In this document: positions 16,813-25,221 of the stretch, piece after piece
Layout of the letters: the number at the start of each line of letters is the position of its first letter
How positions within the stretch are numbered: the first letter of the stretch is position 1
Made by a program: the position numbers and the translations under genes
Notes under the pieces: generated by a model
Databases searched by the model: none
What the model saw: the letters and a program-made list of their open reading frames with translations, nothing else
Told to the model about the DNA's origin: nothing
IMG/VR virus record: IMGVR_UViG_3300025030_000183
Coordinates: 1 to 45,765 of that record
DNA from: a virus
Length of the DNA stretch: 45,765 bases
Strand: one strand, 5' to 3'

Positions 16813-17727
16813 GTTTTTTTCCTCCTGTGGTATTTCCGCTGAGGCTTTCCCGCCCGTTACGGATAGCGTTGTATGTTTTTTTTGCGCCTTTTGGCGCATG
16901 TGGTTGACCATATCGTCAAAACTCATCATGCCGTCGGCGAGACCGATCTCGATAGCCTGCCTGCCGGTGAAGATGCGTCCGTCGGCCATGGTCTGCAGCA
17001 CCTCTTCAGGGCTCCGTCCGCGGTACTCTGCGATGGCGTTGACGAAGGCGCTGTACAGGTAGTCAAGCCGTTCCTGCATAACGCCCTGGTGCTCGGCGCT
17101 GAGGGCAGCGTAGGGGTGACCTACCCCTTTGTAGCGGCCGGCGGTAAGGACGGTGGTTTTGACGCCTTCCAGCTCCTGCATCTTGGAGACATCCACGTGT
17201 CTGGAGATGACACCGATAGAGCCGAGCTCGGTGGTGTCGTTGGCGATGCGAACGTCGCCAGTGGCCGCCCCGAGCCACATGCCGGCAGAGGTCATTATGC
17301 CGTCCGTCCAGGCACCGATGGGCTTCACCTGGGCAAAGCGGCGAATCTCGGCGGCGGCTGTGGCGGTGCCGTTGGCGGTGCCGCCGGGTGTGTCCATGTT
17401 CAGCAGGGCGGCCAGAACCTGCGGGTCTCTCTCGGCCTCACGCAGATTCTGCTGGATCGCCTCGTACGAGGTGAGTCCGGAGACGTTGCTGAAAAAGCTG
17501 CCACGCTTGGCGATGGAACCCATGACGGGGATGATGGCGACGCCTTCTATTACCTGGTAGGGTTTCTCCGCGTTGTTGTTCAGGGGCTTCCCGATGGCGA
17601 GTTCTACGTCTTTGAGCTCGCTGGCGCTGAGGCGCCGCTCTTTCCTCTCCACGTAGAGCTGTTGCAGGAGTTCCAGGTGGTTGGGCTTGATTGCCCATGC
17701 GTCGCCGAGAAGTTCTAAAAGGTTCAT
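16444..17727 (-). CDS. Capsid maturation protease of S49/SppA type fused to scaffold (lambda C-like)
   Basis: This 427-residue protein starts from the ATG at 17727, which overlaps the portal stop. Residues about 60-280 match the ClpP/crotonase-fold S49 protease: GVAIIPVMGSI, the LLNMDTPGG strand, a likely nucleophile in the MTSAGMWLG motif and GSIGVISRH. The C-terminal 120 residues are a helical scaffold that can also be made alone from an internal start. As in lambda C/Nu3, the long form should be the prohead protease with a scaffold tail for incorporation. Confidence 0.87.
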   Translation of the reverse strand: MNLLELLGDAWAIKPNHLELLQQLYVERKERRLSASELKDVELAIGKPLNNNAEKPYQVIEGVAIIPVMGSIAKRGSFFSNVSGLTSYEAIQQNLREAERDPQVLAALLNMDTPGGTANGTATAAAEIRRFAQVKPIGAWTDGIMTSAGMWLGAATGDVRIANDTTELGSIGVISRHVDVSKMQELEGVKTTVLTAGRYKGVGHPYAALSAEHQGVMQERLDYLYSAFVNAIAEYRGRSPEEVLQTMADGRIFTGRQAIEIGLADGMMSFDDMVNHMRQKAQKKHTTLSVTGGKASAEIPQEEKNMKLEELKEQYPALYSEVFESGATAERTRIQGVLTLPGAAAMAHKDLVHGLAFDGKTTAPEAAHQVLLAEDRMRVQAADDMQAEAARPAPVASAEGGGEVEAKQTAEAQSLSAKMIAQANEGK

Positions 17728-19397
17728 GCAGCCTCCGGCTTGTCGGGAGCGTCGGCGGCGTCCGGGTTTTCGTCTACCGACTGGGTGATGGTTTTTTTGA
17801 TCTGGGTGGGGACGTCCGCGAGACCGCCTTCTTTGCGCATCTGCTCTTCTTTCACCCGCTGCCGGTGCTTGGTCTCCCAATCGCCGCCGTTCATCTGCGC
17901 GGTTTCTTCGGCCCTGGTGGTGAATCCTTCGTCCACCCGGATCTTGGCGGCCTCGACCTCGTCCTTTGGGTTGATCTGCTTCATGGCGGGGCCGTTCCAC
18001 TGGGCGCCGAGCCAGGCAGCGCGCACCAGGGGGGAAGCAAAAAAACCGGGAGCCGCAATGGTCCCCTGGGCGACTTCCTGGGCCATCCAGACGGCGTAGA
18101 CGATGGCGCAGACGTTGTCGACCAGGTCGGCACGCATGGTCTGGAAAAAGGCCCAGGCGTCTAGTAGGGCGGCGCGTGCTGCGGAGTAAGACGCGGTGTA
18201 GTGCTTGATCAGCACCTCGTACGGGATGCCGATGGCGATGCCGATCTGTCTCACCATGGCCAGGAAAAAGGGATCGAAGCCGCTGTTTGGGCGCTTGGGA
18301 TCGGCGAAGGCGACATCCTCGCCCGGCATCAGGTCCAGGATGAGGCCGTTCCCAAGTTGCAGATCGGGTTTGCCTTGGGAGGTGTCCTGCGCCTGGGTGA
18401 CCACGGGACGAGCGCCGGGGGCGGGCGTGAGATTGCCCATACCTTGCCCTGTGGGGGTCTTGACGAAAACGGTGAACATGGCGGAGACCACGGCGGCCAT
18501 GAGTTCCGCCTGGGTGTAGCGGGTCAACATGCGCAGCGGCTCGAGCACCGGGGCAAGCATGGGGACGCCGCGGGTTTCCCCGCGACGGGAGCGGTAGTAG
18601 TGGATCACGTTGCGCATACCGGTGCGCGTGTTGAAAGCGGGGTAGCGATCCCACTCCCATCGCGACTGGTCCAGGTAGCGGAGATTGCCGGGATGGCCGC
18701 GCAGTATGTGGTATGCCGTCGGGGCGCCATACCGATCTTTTTCAACGCCGGCCACGAGTCCGGTCCGGTCCACTTGCAGGTCGGGGTTGCCGACGCGGTC
18801 GGCCTCGACCAGCTGCAAACGCAGCGGATTGGAAAGCCCCTTGAGCGGTACTATGGGGAGCAGCACAAAGCTCTCGCCGTTGACCAGGCGCTGGAACAGG
18901 ATCGCGTCCAGGCTGGCGGCAAAGTTGCGGGTGCGCTCGAGGTCGCAGTCCTTGGAGTTGGCCCAGAGGTTCCAGCGGCGCTCGGTGTCCCGCTGCCAGG
19001 CGGCTGCCTCATTGTCGCCAAGGCCGAGGACTTCGGCGTCGATCATGGACTGCAGCTTCAGGCCGTTACCCACCACGTTCATGCAGGTGGTGCCGATGGC
19101 TCCGGTGGCTATGGGCTGGTTTCGCTCGGCGTCCCGGGAGCGGGAGCGGAGGGCGGAGAGGTCGTAGAGAGAGGCGCTGTCCGCGTCGGAGGGGAAAGGG
19201 GACCAGGTGTTGGTCTCGCGGCGGGTTGCGGATGCCCCTTCGTAACCGCCACCGGAAAAAAAGCTGGCGGCAAGCTCCATGCGCATGCGTGTTTCCATGC
19301 GGCGCGCACCTGCGCTAGGGGCTACGGCGGTGATAAACCTGTCCAGCAGGTTGCCGCGCAGGTCGACGTTGGCGTGTTTCTTCACGACACGGCTCAT
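17724..19397 (-). CDS. Portal protein (lambda gpB family)
   Basis: The protein has 557 residues. Typical family features are MSRVVKKH at the start, RSRSRDAERNQPIATGAI, CMNVVGNGLKLQ, the QRLVNGESFVLL segment, HYYRSRRGETRGVPMLAPVLE and IGIPYEVLIKHYTASYSAARAALL. It forms the dodecameric DNA channel at one capsid vertex. The ATG at 19397 overlaps the stop of the small upstream gene. Earlier in-frame starts reach into an unrelated reading frame. Confidence 0.92.
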   Translation of the reverse strand: MSRVVKKHANVDLRGNLLDRFITAVAPSAGARRMETRMRMELAASFFSGGGYEGASATRRETNTWSPFPSDADSASLYDLSALRSRSRDAERNQPIATGAIGTTCMNVVGNGLKLQSMIDAEVLGLGDNEAAAWQRDTERRWNLWANSKDCDLERTRNFAASLDAILFQRLVNGESFVLLPIVPLKGLSNPLRLQLVEADRVGNPDLQVDRTGLVAGVEKDRYGAPTAYHILRGHPGNLRYLDQSRWEWDRYPAFNTRTGMRNVIHYYRSRRGETRGVPMLAPVLEPLRMLTRYTQAELMAAVVSAMFTVFVKTPTGQGMGNLTPAPGARPVVTQAQDTSQGKPDLQLGNGLILDLMPGEDVAFADPKRPNSGFDPFFLAMVRQIGIAIGIPYEVLIKHYTASYSAARAALLDAWAFFQTMRADLVDNVCAIVYAVWMAQEVAQGTIAAPGFFASPLVRAAWLGAQWNGPAMKQINPKDEVEAAKIRVDEGFTTRAEETAQMNGGDWETKHRQRVKEEQMRKEGGLADVPTQIKKTITQSVDENPDAADAPDKPEAA

Positions 19398-19633
19398 GGC
19401 GCGAAGGTGACCCCCCGCACCGTGATGCCGCCGGAGCGGCCGAGCTGCTTGCACTTCTGGTCCCAATAGTCGATGTTGCGCTGCACCTGCGCGGCATCGG
19501 CCTTGGTGACAAGACGGGAGGTGCCGGGAGCGGTCTCTATCCGGTACGACTGGGCGCCGCCGGCAAGGGCTGCATCGGCTGCAAGCCACAGGCTCAGTTG
19601 CGTTTCAGCATGTTCAAGTGTGAGACCGGCCAT
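19394..19633 (-). CDS. Small head-completion-region protein (DUF6148-like, gpW position)
   Basis: This is a 79-residue protein (MAGLTLEHAETQLSLWL ... NIDYWDQKCKQLGR). The size, the N-terminal 'A---L--WL-A-AL' helix and the 'YWD--C--L' end fit the small DUF6148-type proteins found upstream of portals, the place of lambda W. A longer reading to 19738 has no ribosome site and crosses repeats. The GGAGAG ribosome site and the ATG lie inside one arm of a perfect 14-bp inverted repeat, which suggests that translation is controlled. Confidence 0.7.
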   Translation of the reverse strand: MAGLTLEHAETQLSLWLAADAALAGGAQSYRIETAPGTSRLVTKADAAQVQRNIDYWDQKCKQLGRSGGITVRGVTFAP

Positions 19634-19674
19634 ACACTCTCCGCGTTTTTCATGAATGCTGAGAGTGTATGGCC
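19628..19674. repeat. Perfect 14-bp inverted repeat over ribosome site and start codon
   Basis: Arms at 19628-19641 and 19661-19674 are exact reverse complements, with a 19-base loop. One arm contains the ribosome site and ATG (19633) of the DUF6148-like gene. The transcript could fold so that the start is hidden. It could also be a protein-binding site. Confidence 0.75.
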
Positions 19675-19694
19675 AAAAGGCAGGTGAAAGTAAG

Positions 19695-19724
19695 TGGGCT
19701 TTTGTGGGCTTTTGTGGGCTTTTG
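19695..19724. repeat. Three tandem copies of a 10-bp unit
   Basis: The unit TGGGCTTTTG is repeated exactly three times, in phase with one DNA helical turn. It lies in the short intergenic space between the HTH gene and the DUF6148-like gene, next to the 14-bp inverted repeat. It may be a regulator or terminase binding site. Confidence 0.75.
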
Positions 19725-19747
19725 CGCGAGAAATGCAAAAGAAGAAA

Positions 19748-20059
19748 TTATTTTCCGAAATTTTCCGGCGGGACGATGATGGAACTGCGGTAGGTTTCGA
19801 GTGACTCAGCTGTGATGCGATAGCCGCAGGACATCTTGCGGCCTCGGGAAGCGGAATCGTCGGCAGCCACAAGCTTGCCGTCCTTGACCAGTTCCTGAAT
19901 TGTGCGCTCGGACTTGCCGAGGATCTGGCCTGCCTCGGCGGGAGTGTAGAGTAAATTTTTGAGAATATGGTGGCGCTTCACCTCTGAAATTTCGGCGGCG
20001 GTTATTCTTACCCTATGTGCACTTGGCTCCCCGGTTTGTACCGCATCGTTTACTTTCAC
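19748..20059 (-). CDS. HTH DNA-binding protein (excisionase/MerR-like) between terminase and portal
   Basis: The protein has 103 residues with a GTG start at 20059 after GGAGGG. Residues about 38-75 (YTPAEAGQILGKSERTIQELVKDGKLVA) are a winged-helix/helix-turn-helix of the excisionase-like family, followed by a basic wing (RGRKMSCGYRI). It may bind the adjacent repeats and control the head operon, or assist DNA packaging. It is unlikely to be the excisionase because the integrase is far away. Confidence 0.65.
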   Translation of the reverse strand: MKVNDAVQTGEPSAHRVRITAAEISEVKRHHILKNLLYTPAEAGQILGKSERTIQELVKDGKLVAADDSASRGRKMSCGYRITAESLETYRSSIIVPPENFGK

Positions 20060-20085
20060 AATCTACCCTCCATTGAATGATGCAG

Positions 20086-21945
20086 CTATGCTTGTACGCC
20101 TTGGCTTCTGACTCTTCGGCCACTGTGGCTTTGTAGGTTTTCCTCGGGCTGTTGCCATATCTTGACTTGGGCTATTTCTACCAGGGCCATTTCCATCTGG
20201 CTGCAGTCAAAGTAGTGGTTGGCCTTTCCTTTGGGACACTCGTAATAACCCTCATCATTTTTGTACTCCGCACACATCTGTTTGGCGAAATCCTCGTCAA
20301 TGTCTTTATGTAGGTGCCAGGCTCCCGGGTCTGACGGTGAGACAAGGAGCTTGCCGGCAAGCTTATCCTTGAAAAATGTGGTGTGGATAGTGTAGAGCTT
20401 TGCCGACCCGGGAAGCGGCTTGTTGGTGCCGGGGATCCGGTCCAGATCGGTAACGTTGTACTGCCGCGACATGCGGCGGCGGCCCTTGAAGAGGACGACA
20501 CCGGGATTTGCGGCGGCAAAGAGGTATGCCTCGGCCGTGCGGGAGAGGTCCTGGTGTTCCTCACCTTCGCCGCCGCCGGAGTCCATCCCTCGCAGGGTGA
20601 TTATGTACTTGTTGCCATGCACGTCCTCGAACTGAGATTCGAACATAATCTGCTTGAGCCCTTCCCACGTGTCGATAAACCCCGTCTTCAGTGTCCAGCT
20701 CTCTTGCTCGAGACCGTACCCCCAGGCTGTGACCTTATACCAGAAGCCGCGTTTTTGCATATCTGCCACGCAGGTGATGGCAGCGATGGGCACGGAAGGA
20801 ACGAGGCCTTCGGGACGGTCGTCGCGCAATGCAAGAATTTGTGAATGTGGGCGTTCTTTTTTCTCTTTCTTGACCGGCTCAGCTGCTCGGTTGTTGAGCC
20901 AGTGGTTCATCTTGGCTTTGTCGCCCGATTTTTCTGCTTCTTCGGCTTCAAGGTGTTCGGCGACGACGGCGGAGATGCTGACGAAGCGGCTGAGCCAGGA
21001 AGGAAGGAGCAAACCGACTTTGGCGGGACGGTCAACTTGGTCGCGGGGGATCCACCCCTTTATGGCGCCGTTGTCGTTGTTCTCGGCTCCTCGGGAGACT
21101 GCCGTGTTCCGCTTGTTGTCATCCCAGTGGCTGTCGCAGTGGGGGCACTGGTAATAGGCAAGTTTCAGTCGACGGATGTGCTTATAGTCAAGGGCGCCGT
21201 CATCACCAACCAGGGCCAGCTGCTTGGGGTAGCGGAAAAATTCCCACATCATGATCTGGCGGACACCGCAGTCCGGACACTCGACGTGGAAGTCGTAGAT
21301 GACGTCGCAGGTTCCCAACTCCTGATAGATGGGACCAGACTCCTCGCCTGGGGTGGAAAGGGCGAAGATCTTGGAGGTATCGGGGTACGTGCTGGCGCGG
21401 TCTTTGGCCTCTTCGATGTTCTCCCGGGAGGAATACTTGTCGATCTCATCCAGAACGACAACCCGGCAGGGGTCGGAGGCCAGGGAAGCAACAGAGGTGC
21501 CCCAGCCGGTCTTGATGTTGAAGCCGGTCTTGAGCTGAATGCCGTAGATACCGGTGTCGTCGGGATCGTCGGATAGCAGTTCGGAGAGGGGGTCGCTGTC
21601 CCGGTACATGGGGATGACAAAGTTTTTCATGCGCCCCTTGACGGTTTTCTCGTCGGCCATGGCCAGCAAAGCTGTATCGCTGGAGGTGGCTGACTCGCGC
21701 GCCAGGCAGTTGTAGGCGGCGGTGGTGCCGCCAGTCTGGACTCCTTTGCAGAGATCGACTTCGCGCACCCAGGGAAGCCCGAAGATATCCATGATGCCGG
21801 CAAGGTAGGGCTGCACCTTGTTACGGAAGGGGCCGGGCATGGAGGTCTTTTTTAGGACGATATTCTGCTCGCTCCATTCCGAGTTCGGAATGTCGGGGCG
21901 CTTGCGCAGGACAAGGCGCTCTGAGGAGCGAAGCTCAACGCGCAT
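20086..21945 (-). CDS. terL: Terminase large subunit (lambda gpA family)
   Basis: The protein has 619 residues from the ATG at 21945; an earlier in-frame start would only overlap the small subunit gene further. Motifs include a variant Walker A at about 67-75 (KGVQTGGTT), Walker B at about 162-168 (VVVLDEID), two CxxC pairs forming a zinc-ribbon insert (CPDC, CPHC) and a nuclease-type MDSGGGEGEEHQD. The long gpA type usually makes cohesive ends, but cos cannot be located by eye. It translocates DNA through the portal and cuts concatemers. Confidence 0.92.
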   Translation of the reverse strand: MRVELRSSERLVLRKRPDIPNSEWSEQNIVLKKTSMPGPFRNKVQPYLAGIMDIFGLPWVREVDLCKGVQTGGTTAAYNCLARESATSSDTALLAMADEKTVKGRMKNFVIPMYRDSDPLSELLSDDPDDTGIYGIQLKTGFNIKTGWGTSVASLASDPCRVVVLDEIDKYSSRENIEEAKDRASTYPDTSKIFALSTPGEESGPIYQELGTCDVIYDFHVECPDCGVRQIMMWEFFRYPKQLALVGDDGALDYKHIRRLKLAYYQCPHCDSHWDDNKRNTAVSRGAENNDNGAIKGWIPRDQVDRPAKVGLLLPSWLSRFVSISAVVAEHLEAEEAEKSGDKAKMNHWLNNRAAEPVKKEKKERPHSQILALRDDRPEGLVPSVPIAAITCVADMQKRGFWYKVTAWGYGLEQESWTLKTGFIDTWEGLKQIMFESQFEDVHGNKYIITLRGMDSGGGEGEEHQDLSRTAEAYLFAAANPGVVLFKGRRRMSRQYNVTDLDRIPGTNKPLPGSAKLYTIHTTFFKDKLAGKLLVSPSDPGAWHLHKDIDEDFAKQMCAEYKNDEGYYECPKGKANHYFDCSQMEMALVEIAQVKIWQQPEENLQSHSGRRVRSQGVQA

Positions 21946-22621
21946 CAGGGACCTCAATGAAGCCGTCAGCGGAGAACTTGTCAAAAAGATTGGCAGCCTG
22001 GGTGCGATAGCGGGCCAGGAGCTCGGGGGTGATCCGGCCAAGTTTGGCAATGGATTCTTCGCCGAGTTCGGAGGCGGCCAGGGAGACGAGATCCTCTATA
22101 ATGAAAGGGCCCCAGTTTTCCACCGCCGTCTTAAGGCCGTAGAGAACCAGCGCGTCGCGCTGTTCTTCTTCGCTTCTGAAAAGGTAACGTCCTTCCTTGA
22201 TGTCGTTGTCGAGTTTCAGCTTCCGGGCGGTCTCTCGCTTGACGTCGTCCTGGTAGTCGTTGCTGCGCTCTTCGGCCGGCTTGCTGGGATTCTCCCAGGT
22301 GGACTGGGCGTAGCATGAGAGGTCGGACTTGAGGTAGCTGCCGTCGGTTTGCCGGCGAGGAAACCCGGGGGCCCGGTCGGCGTGGTTGCGAATGGTCCTG
22401 GAGCTGACGATGTAGCCCTCGGAAATGATCCAGGCGGCGGCCTGCTCGATGTTCTTAAACCGCTGTGCGGTGGCGCCCTGTTCCTGTTCTTCGTGGAACT
22501 TTTTGAGAGCTGCTTTGGCGGCGTTCCATTCGCGCAGTGTTGCCGTCCCTGGCTGAGCGCTGTAGGCCTGCGCGGTCTTCTGTTCGGCATCTATGAGGAT
22601 CTGCTCTTCGGTGATGCTCAC
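21935..22621 (-). CDS. terS: Terminase small subunit-like protein
   Basis: This 228-residue protein has a GTG start at 22621 overlapping the previous stop (TAGTG) after AGGAGG. It is helical, with a wHTH-like part (about 55-85, WIISEGYIVSSRTIRNHADRA) and a Lys/Arg/Glu-rich central helix. It ends inside the large terminase gene with an 11-base overlap. Position and the DNA-binding N-terminus support a Nu1-type DNA recognition subunit. Confidence 0.75.
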   Translation of the reverse strand: MSITEEQILIDAEQKTAQAYSAQPGTATLREWNAAKAALKKFHEEQEQGATAQRFKNIEQAAAWIISEGYIVSSRTIRNHADRAPGFPRRQTDGSYLKSDLSCYAQSTWENPSKPAEERSNDYQDDVKRETARKLKLDNDIKEGRYLFRSEEEQRDALVLYGLKTAVENWGPFIIEDLVSLAASELGEESIAKLGRITPELLARYRTQAANLFDKFSADGFIEVPDAR

Positions 22622-22887
22622 TATTCCTCCTCGATGTCGGGTTCGGACGGGATGCCGGCGGGGTACTCGTCCAGCACGCGTTGACGGCAACGCTCGACAA
22701 TCTCAGCAGTAAGGCGCTGATCGCGCTCCTTCAGGATGACCAGGGTGACGACGATCACACCGGGGATCCGGCCGCGGCCGCTCTCCCAGTCCTGGTAGGT
22801 CCTGAGCGGGGTCTGCAGCACCATCGCCATTTCGCTCTGGCTGTAGCGCCATGATTTCCGCACGGTTTTTAAGTGGTCGCTGGTCAT
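22621..22887 (-). CDS. Small XRE-type HTH protein
   Basis: The 88-residue protein starts at the ATG at 22887. Residues about 5-45 (HLKTVRKSWRYSQSEMAMVLQTPLRTYQDWESGRGRIP) form a helix-turn-helix of the Cro/XRE class. An acidic C-terminus (PDIEEE) follows. It precedes the terminase genes with an overlapping stop/start, so it could control entry into the late operon. Confidence 0.7.
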   Translation of the reverse strand: MTSDHLKTVRKSWRYSQSEMAMVLQTPLRTYQDWESGRGRIPGVIVVTLVILKERDQRLTAEIVERCRQRVLDEYPAGIPSEPDIEEE

Positions 22888-22891
22888 AGTC

Positions 22892-23077
22892 TCACGGTTT
22901 CCGCGTAGCGGCCCACGGGGTGACGGCGCTGTAGCTGCCCTGGCCACAGAGGGCTGTGTTGAATCCGCTGGTGCGGTGAGTGTGATCAAGGCCGCAGTAG
23001 GGGCATTCAACGGTGATGCCGCTTTCGTCGCGGTGCTTGATGTCGACAATTGCTAGTTCTCTTGGGGTGGTGGTCAC
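22892..23077 (-). CDS. Small zinc-finger-like hypothetical protein
   Basis: A 61-residue protein with a GTG start after AAGGAGA. One CPYCG knuckle and a DHTHRT segment suggest metal binding. No family is recognised. Confidence 0.5.
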   Translation of the reverse strand: MTTTPRELAIVDIKHRDESGITVECPYCGLDHTHRTSGFNTALCGQGSYSAVTPWAATRKP

Positions 23078-23094
23078 TTTGCGTCTCCTTCCGT

Positions 23095-23460
23095 TCAAAA
23101 TAGAGATAACTGCGTCCCCGCTGCCGGGAGCAGTGGCAGAGGTTGGCACACCTGAGACAGGTTTGGCGGCGGCGCTCCCGGTTCGCGGGTGACGTGCTCA
23201 CCGGCCCAGTCCCCCTGCCACCTAGCGCGGAGTATCGGGCACCGGTCCAGGTCGCCGCAGCGCTCGACGCATCCCTGACAGACCTTGCCGATCATGGCGA
23301 AGACGCGGCGGTCGGTGTCGGGGCTCCAGGGCTCGTGCTTCGCTGTGGGCCGGACTGCCAGTACCATGGGCTGCACGCGCACTGCGGCGCGGACCCGTGG
23401 ACCATGCCGGTGGCAGAGGTCCCCCTGCAGCGTGCCACCGCATTTACGGCAGAGGGACAT
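23095..23460 (-). CDS. Cys-rich hypothetical protein
   Basis: The protein has 121 residues. An N-terminal ribbon (CRKCGGTLQGDLCHRH) is followed by a second Cys cluster (KVCQGCVERCGDLDRCP). These are probably two metal sites. The end overlaps nothing; the start overlaps the next upstream gene. The function is unknown. Confidence 0.55.
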   Translation of the reverse strand: MSLCRKCGGTLQGDLCHRHGPRVRAAVRVQPMVLAVRPTAKHEPWSPDTDRRVFAMIGKVCQGCVERCGDLDRCPILRARWQGDWAGEHVTREPGAPPPNLSQVCQPLPLLPAAGTQLSLF

Positions 23461-23710
23461 AGTAGTCGCGCCTCTTGTTGTTGGAGATCACCTTGTCCCG
23501 GCCGGCGGCGATGTCCACACCGTAGCCCTCCAGGATGCGGTGCAGGGTCTCCGCGCTGTGTTTGACATCCCAGACCTCAGCGCCGGCATGGTGGATATGA
23601 CCGGACAGCAGCGCGCGACCCACCTCCAGTACCTCGGAGAGGAGGTGCCACCACTGGCGCCAGAGGGTGTTGCGGGTGAAGCGGGTTCTGGGAAACTGAT
23701 ACGGATTCAT
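23444..23710 (-). CDS. Small helical protein, possibly MazG-like
   Basis: This 88-residue protein uses the ATG at 23710, with AAGGGA six bases upstream. The segment WWHLLSEVLEVGRALLSGHI plus AEVWDVKHSAETLHRIL recalls the EExxE...ExxD pattern of all-alpha NTP pyrophosphohydrolases, but the acidic set is incomplete. It is best left as a MazG-like candidate. A nucleotide-pool role would fit the region. Confidence 0.5.
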   Translation of the reverse strand: MNPYQFPRTRFTRNTLWRQWWHLLSEVLEVGRALLSGHIHHAGAEVWDVKHSAETLHRILEGYGVDIAAGRDKVISNNKRRDYYVPLP

Positions 23711-23737
23711 GGGCACTCCCTTGCGCAGGTATTCGTC

Positions 23738-24091
23738 TTAGTGGCTTTCTTCGCCGGCATTGCACTCCTCCACCGTGTCATATTCACATCCACAGAACAC
23801 GCACCGGAAACGGATTCCTTTCATGGTCGCACCGCCCCTGCCGATCCCTTCTGTTCTTCCATCTGGATCGCACGGGTAATCGCAACGCCTTGCCTCGGCC
23901 AGATCCTGCAAGGCGTTGCCTTTACCACGGATACCCGTGCACAACAGCTTCTTGATTGCGGGCTGTCTTGCTGGGCATACAACGGCGAAAGCATCAAGTA
24001 CGGCGTAAACGTCTACTTTCCCCTGAATATTGCAGGGCACTTCGCGCAGGTACTTTGACCCGCTGGCATTGAAACTTCCTTCACTCATCAT
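23738..24091 (-). CDS. Conserved phage protein with C-terminal Cys motif
   Basis: The protein has 117 residues. The N-terminal 70 residues (KYLREV, VDVYAVLDAFAVVCPARQPAIKKLLCTGIRGKGNALQDL) follow a pattern I recognise from small conserved phage proteins of unknown function. The last 30 residues carry CVFCGCEY, a metal-binding knuckle. The ATG follows GGGAGG. The function is not known. Confidence 0.6.
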   Translation of the reverse strand: MMSEGSFNASGSKYLREVPCNIQGKVDVYAVLDAFAVVCPARQPAIKKLLCTGIRGKGNALQDLAEARRCDYPCDPDGRTEGIGRGGATMKGIRFRCVFCGCEYDTVEECNAGEESH

Positions 24092-24145
24092 TCCTCCCAG
24101 GGTTTAGCCCCTTGCTGGTGGCCATGCGGCCGCAGTGCAAAACCG

Positions 24146-24304
24146 TTATAGCGTCAGTAAAACCGGGATGTATCTGGCCTTGTCTTTCAGCCACGGGTTG
24201 TATTCCTCGAAGCGACAAGCCTTGTGGAACCGGCCATTGACCCATTCTTCAAAGGTAGTATTGAAGCCGACTAGGGTAAAACAAAGGTGCCTCCAGGCAC
24301 TCAC
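24146..24304 (-). CDS. Small hypothetical protein overlapping the methyltransferase stop
   Basis: This 52-residue frame has a GTG start that overlaps the methyltransferase stop (GTGA). The product (FEEWVNGRF, YNPWLKDKARYIPV) has protein-like composition. No ribosome site is clear, so translation would depend on coupling. Confidence 0.4.
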   Translation of the reverse strand: MSAWRHLCFTLVGFNTTFEEWVNGRFHKACRFEEYNPWLKDKARYIPVLLTL

Positions 24305-25221
24305 GTGCGGCGTACGCCATCAGCCCGCTCTATGGGACCGTCGTACGGAAAAGGATCCTTCACACCGCCCCCTCTAATCGGCACGATGAACGGTGCCGGG
24401 TTGTCAATGACGTACCGCTGTATGCCGCGCGCGATCCGGCGCAGGGTATTGTCGGCGAGGGGCTTCTTGCGGGTGAAAATCGACGGGCAAGGGATGCTCC
24501 AGTCGATGCACTCGGCGGCGGTCCGCCAGGGGAGGAGCTGCCCGCCCTTCACGCCATCCTTCCCGGGGTCTCCGTGCGTCGGTTCCGGCCAAACGATAGC
24601 CTCCCCATCACAGCGCGCCACCAGAAAGAGACGCTTACGGATCGTCGGTGCCCCGTAATCGCAGGCGCGCATGGTCCGCCACTCCACCGCGTAGCCGAGT
24701 CGCTGCAGCTCGCGCACGAAGGTGCGAAAGGTTCGGCCCGATCTCTTCTTGCAGGGGTGCATGTTGCCGTTGATTCGGACCAGCGGTCCCCAGGTGGTAA
24801 ACTCCTCCACGTTCTCCAGGAAGATCACTCTGGGGCGGACCGTCGCCGCCCAGCGCTTACCGACCCACGCGAGTCCGCGCACGCGCTTGGAGACCGGCTT
24901 GCTCCCCTTGGCCTTGGAGAAGTGGGTACAGTCGGGCGACATCCAGAGGTGGCCAACCGGGCGGCCGGCGCACACTTCCTGCGGCACCACGTCGAAAACG
25001 CTCTCACAGTAGTGCTTGGTGTGCGGATGGTTGATCTGGTGCATCAGTACCGCCTTCTTGTTGTGGTTCACGGCGATGTCGGGTGAGCGGCCAAGGGCCC
25101 ATTCGATCCCGGTGGAGGCACCGCCCCCGCCAGCAAACAGGTCCACGATGAGCTCCCCGTTGAAATCAAGACCCGGTTGCGGGTCGACGCGGTAGGGACC
25201 GGAATAAGTGCGCCGCCTCAT
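24301..25221 (-). CDS. DNA (cytosine-5) methyltransferase
   Basis: The protein has 306 residues from the ATG at 25221. Motif I is at about 27-35 (DLFAGGGGA), a catalytic Cys98 sits in SPDCTHFS (a variant of PCQ) and motif VI is ENV at about 136-138. RMRACDYGAPTIRKRLF-like motif VIII follows at about 190-205. The C-terminal motifs IX/X are weak and the protein is short for the family. It would methylate phage DNA at C5 of cytosine, probably against host restriction. The ATG overlaps the previous stop (ATGA), so it is coupled to the retroelement operon. Confidence 0.88.
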   Translation of the reverse strand: MRRRTYSGPYRVDPQPGLDFNGELIVDLFAGGGGASTGIEWALGRSPDIAVNHNKKAVLMHQINHPHTKHYCESVFDVVPQEVCAGRPVGHLWMSPDCTHFSKAKGSKPVSKRVRGLAWVGKRWAATVRPRVIFLENVEEFTTWGPLVRINGNMHPCKKRSGRTFRTFVRELQRLGYAVEWRTMRACDYGAPTIRKRLFLVARCDGEAIVWPEPTHGDPGKDGVKGGQLLPWRTAAECIDWSIPCPSIFTRKKPLADNTLRRIARGIQRYVIDNPAPFIVPIRGGGVKDPFPYDGPIERADGVRRT

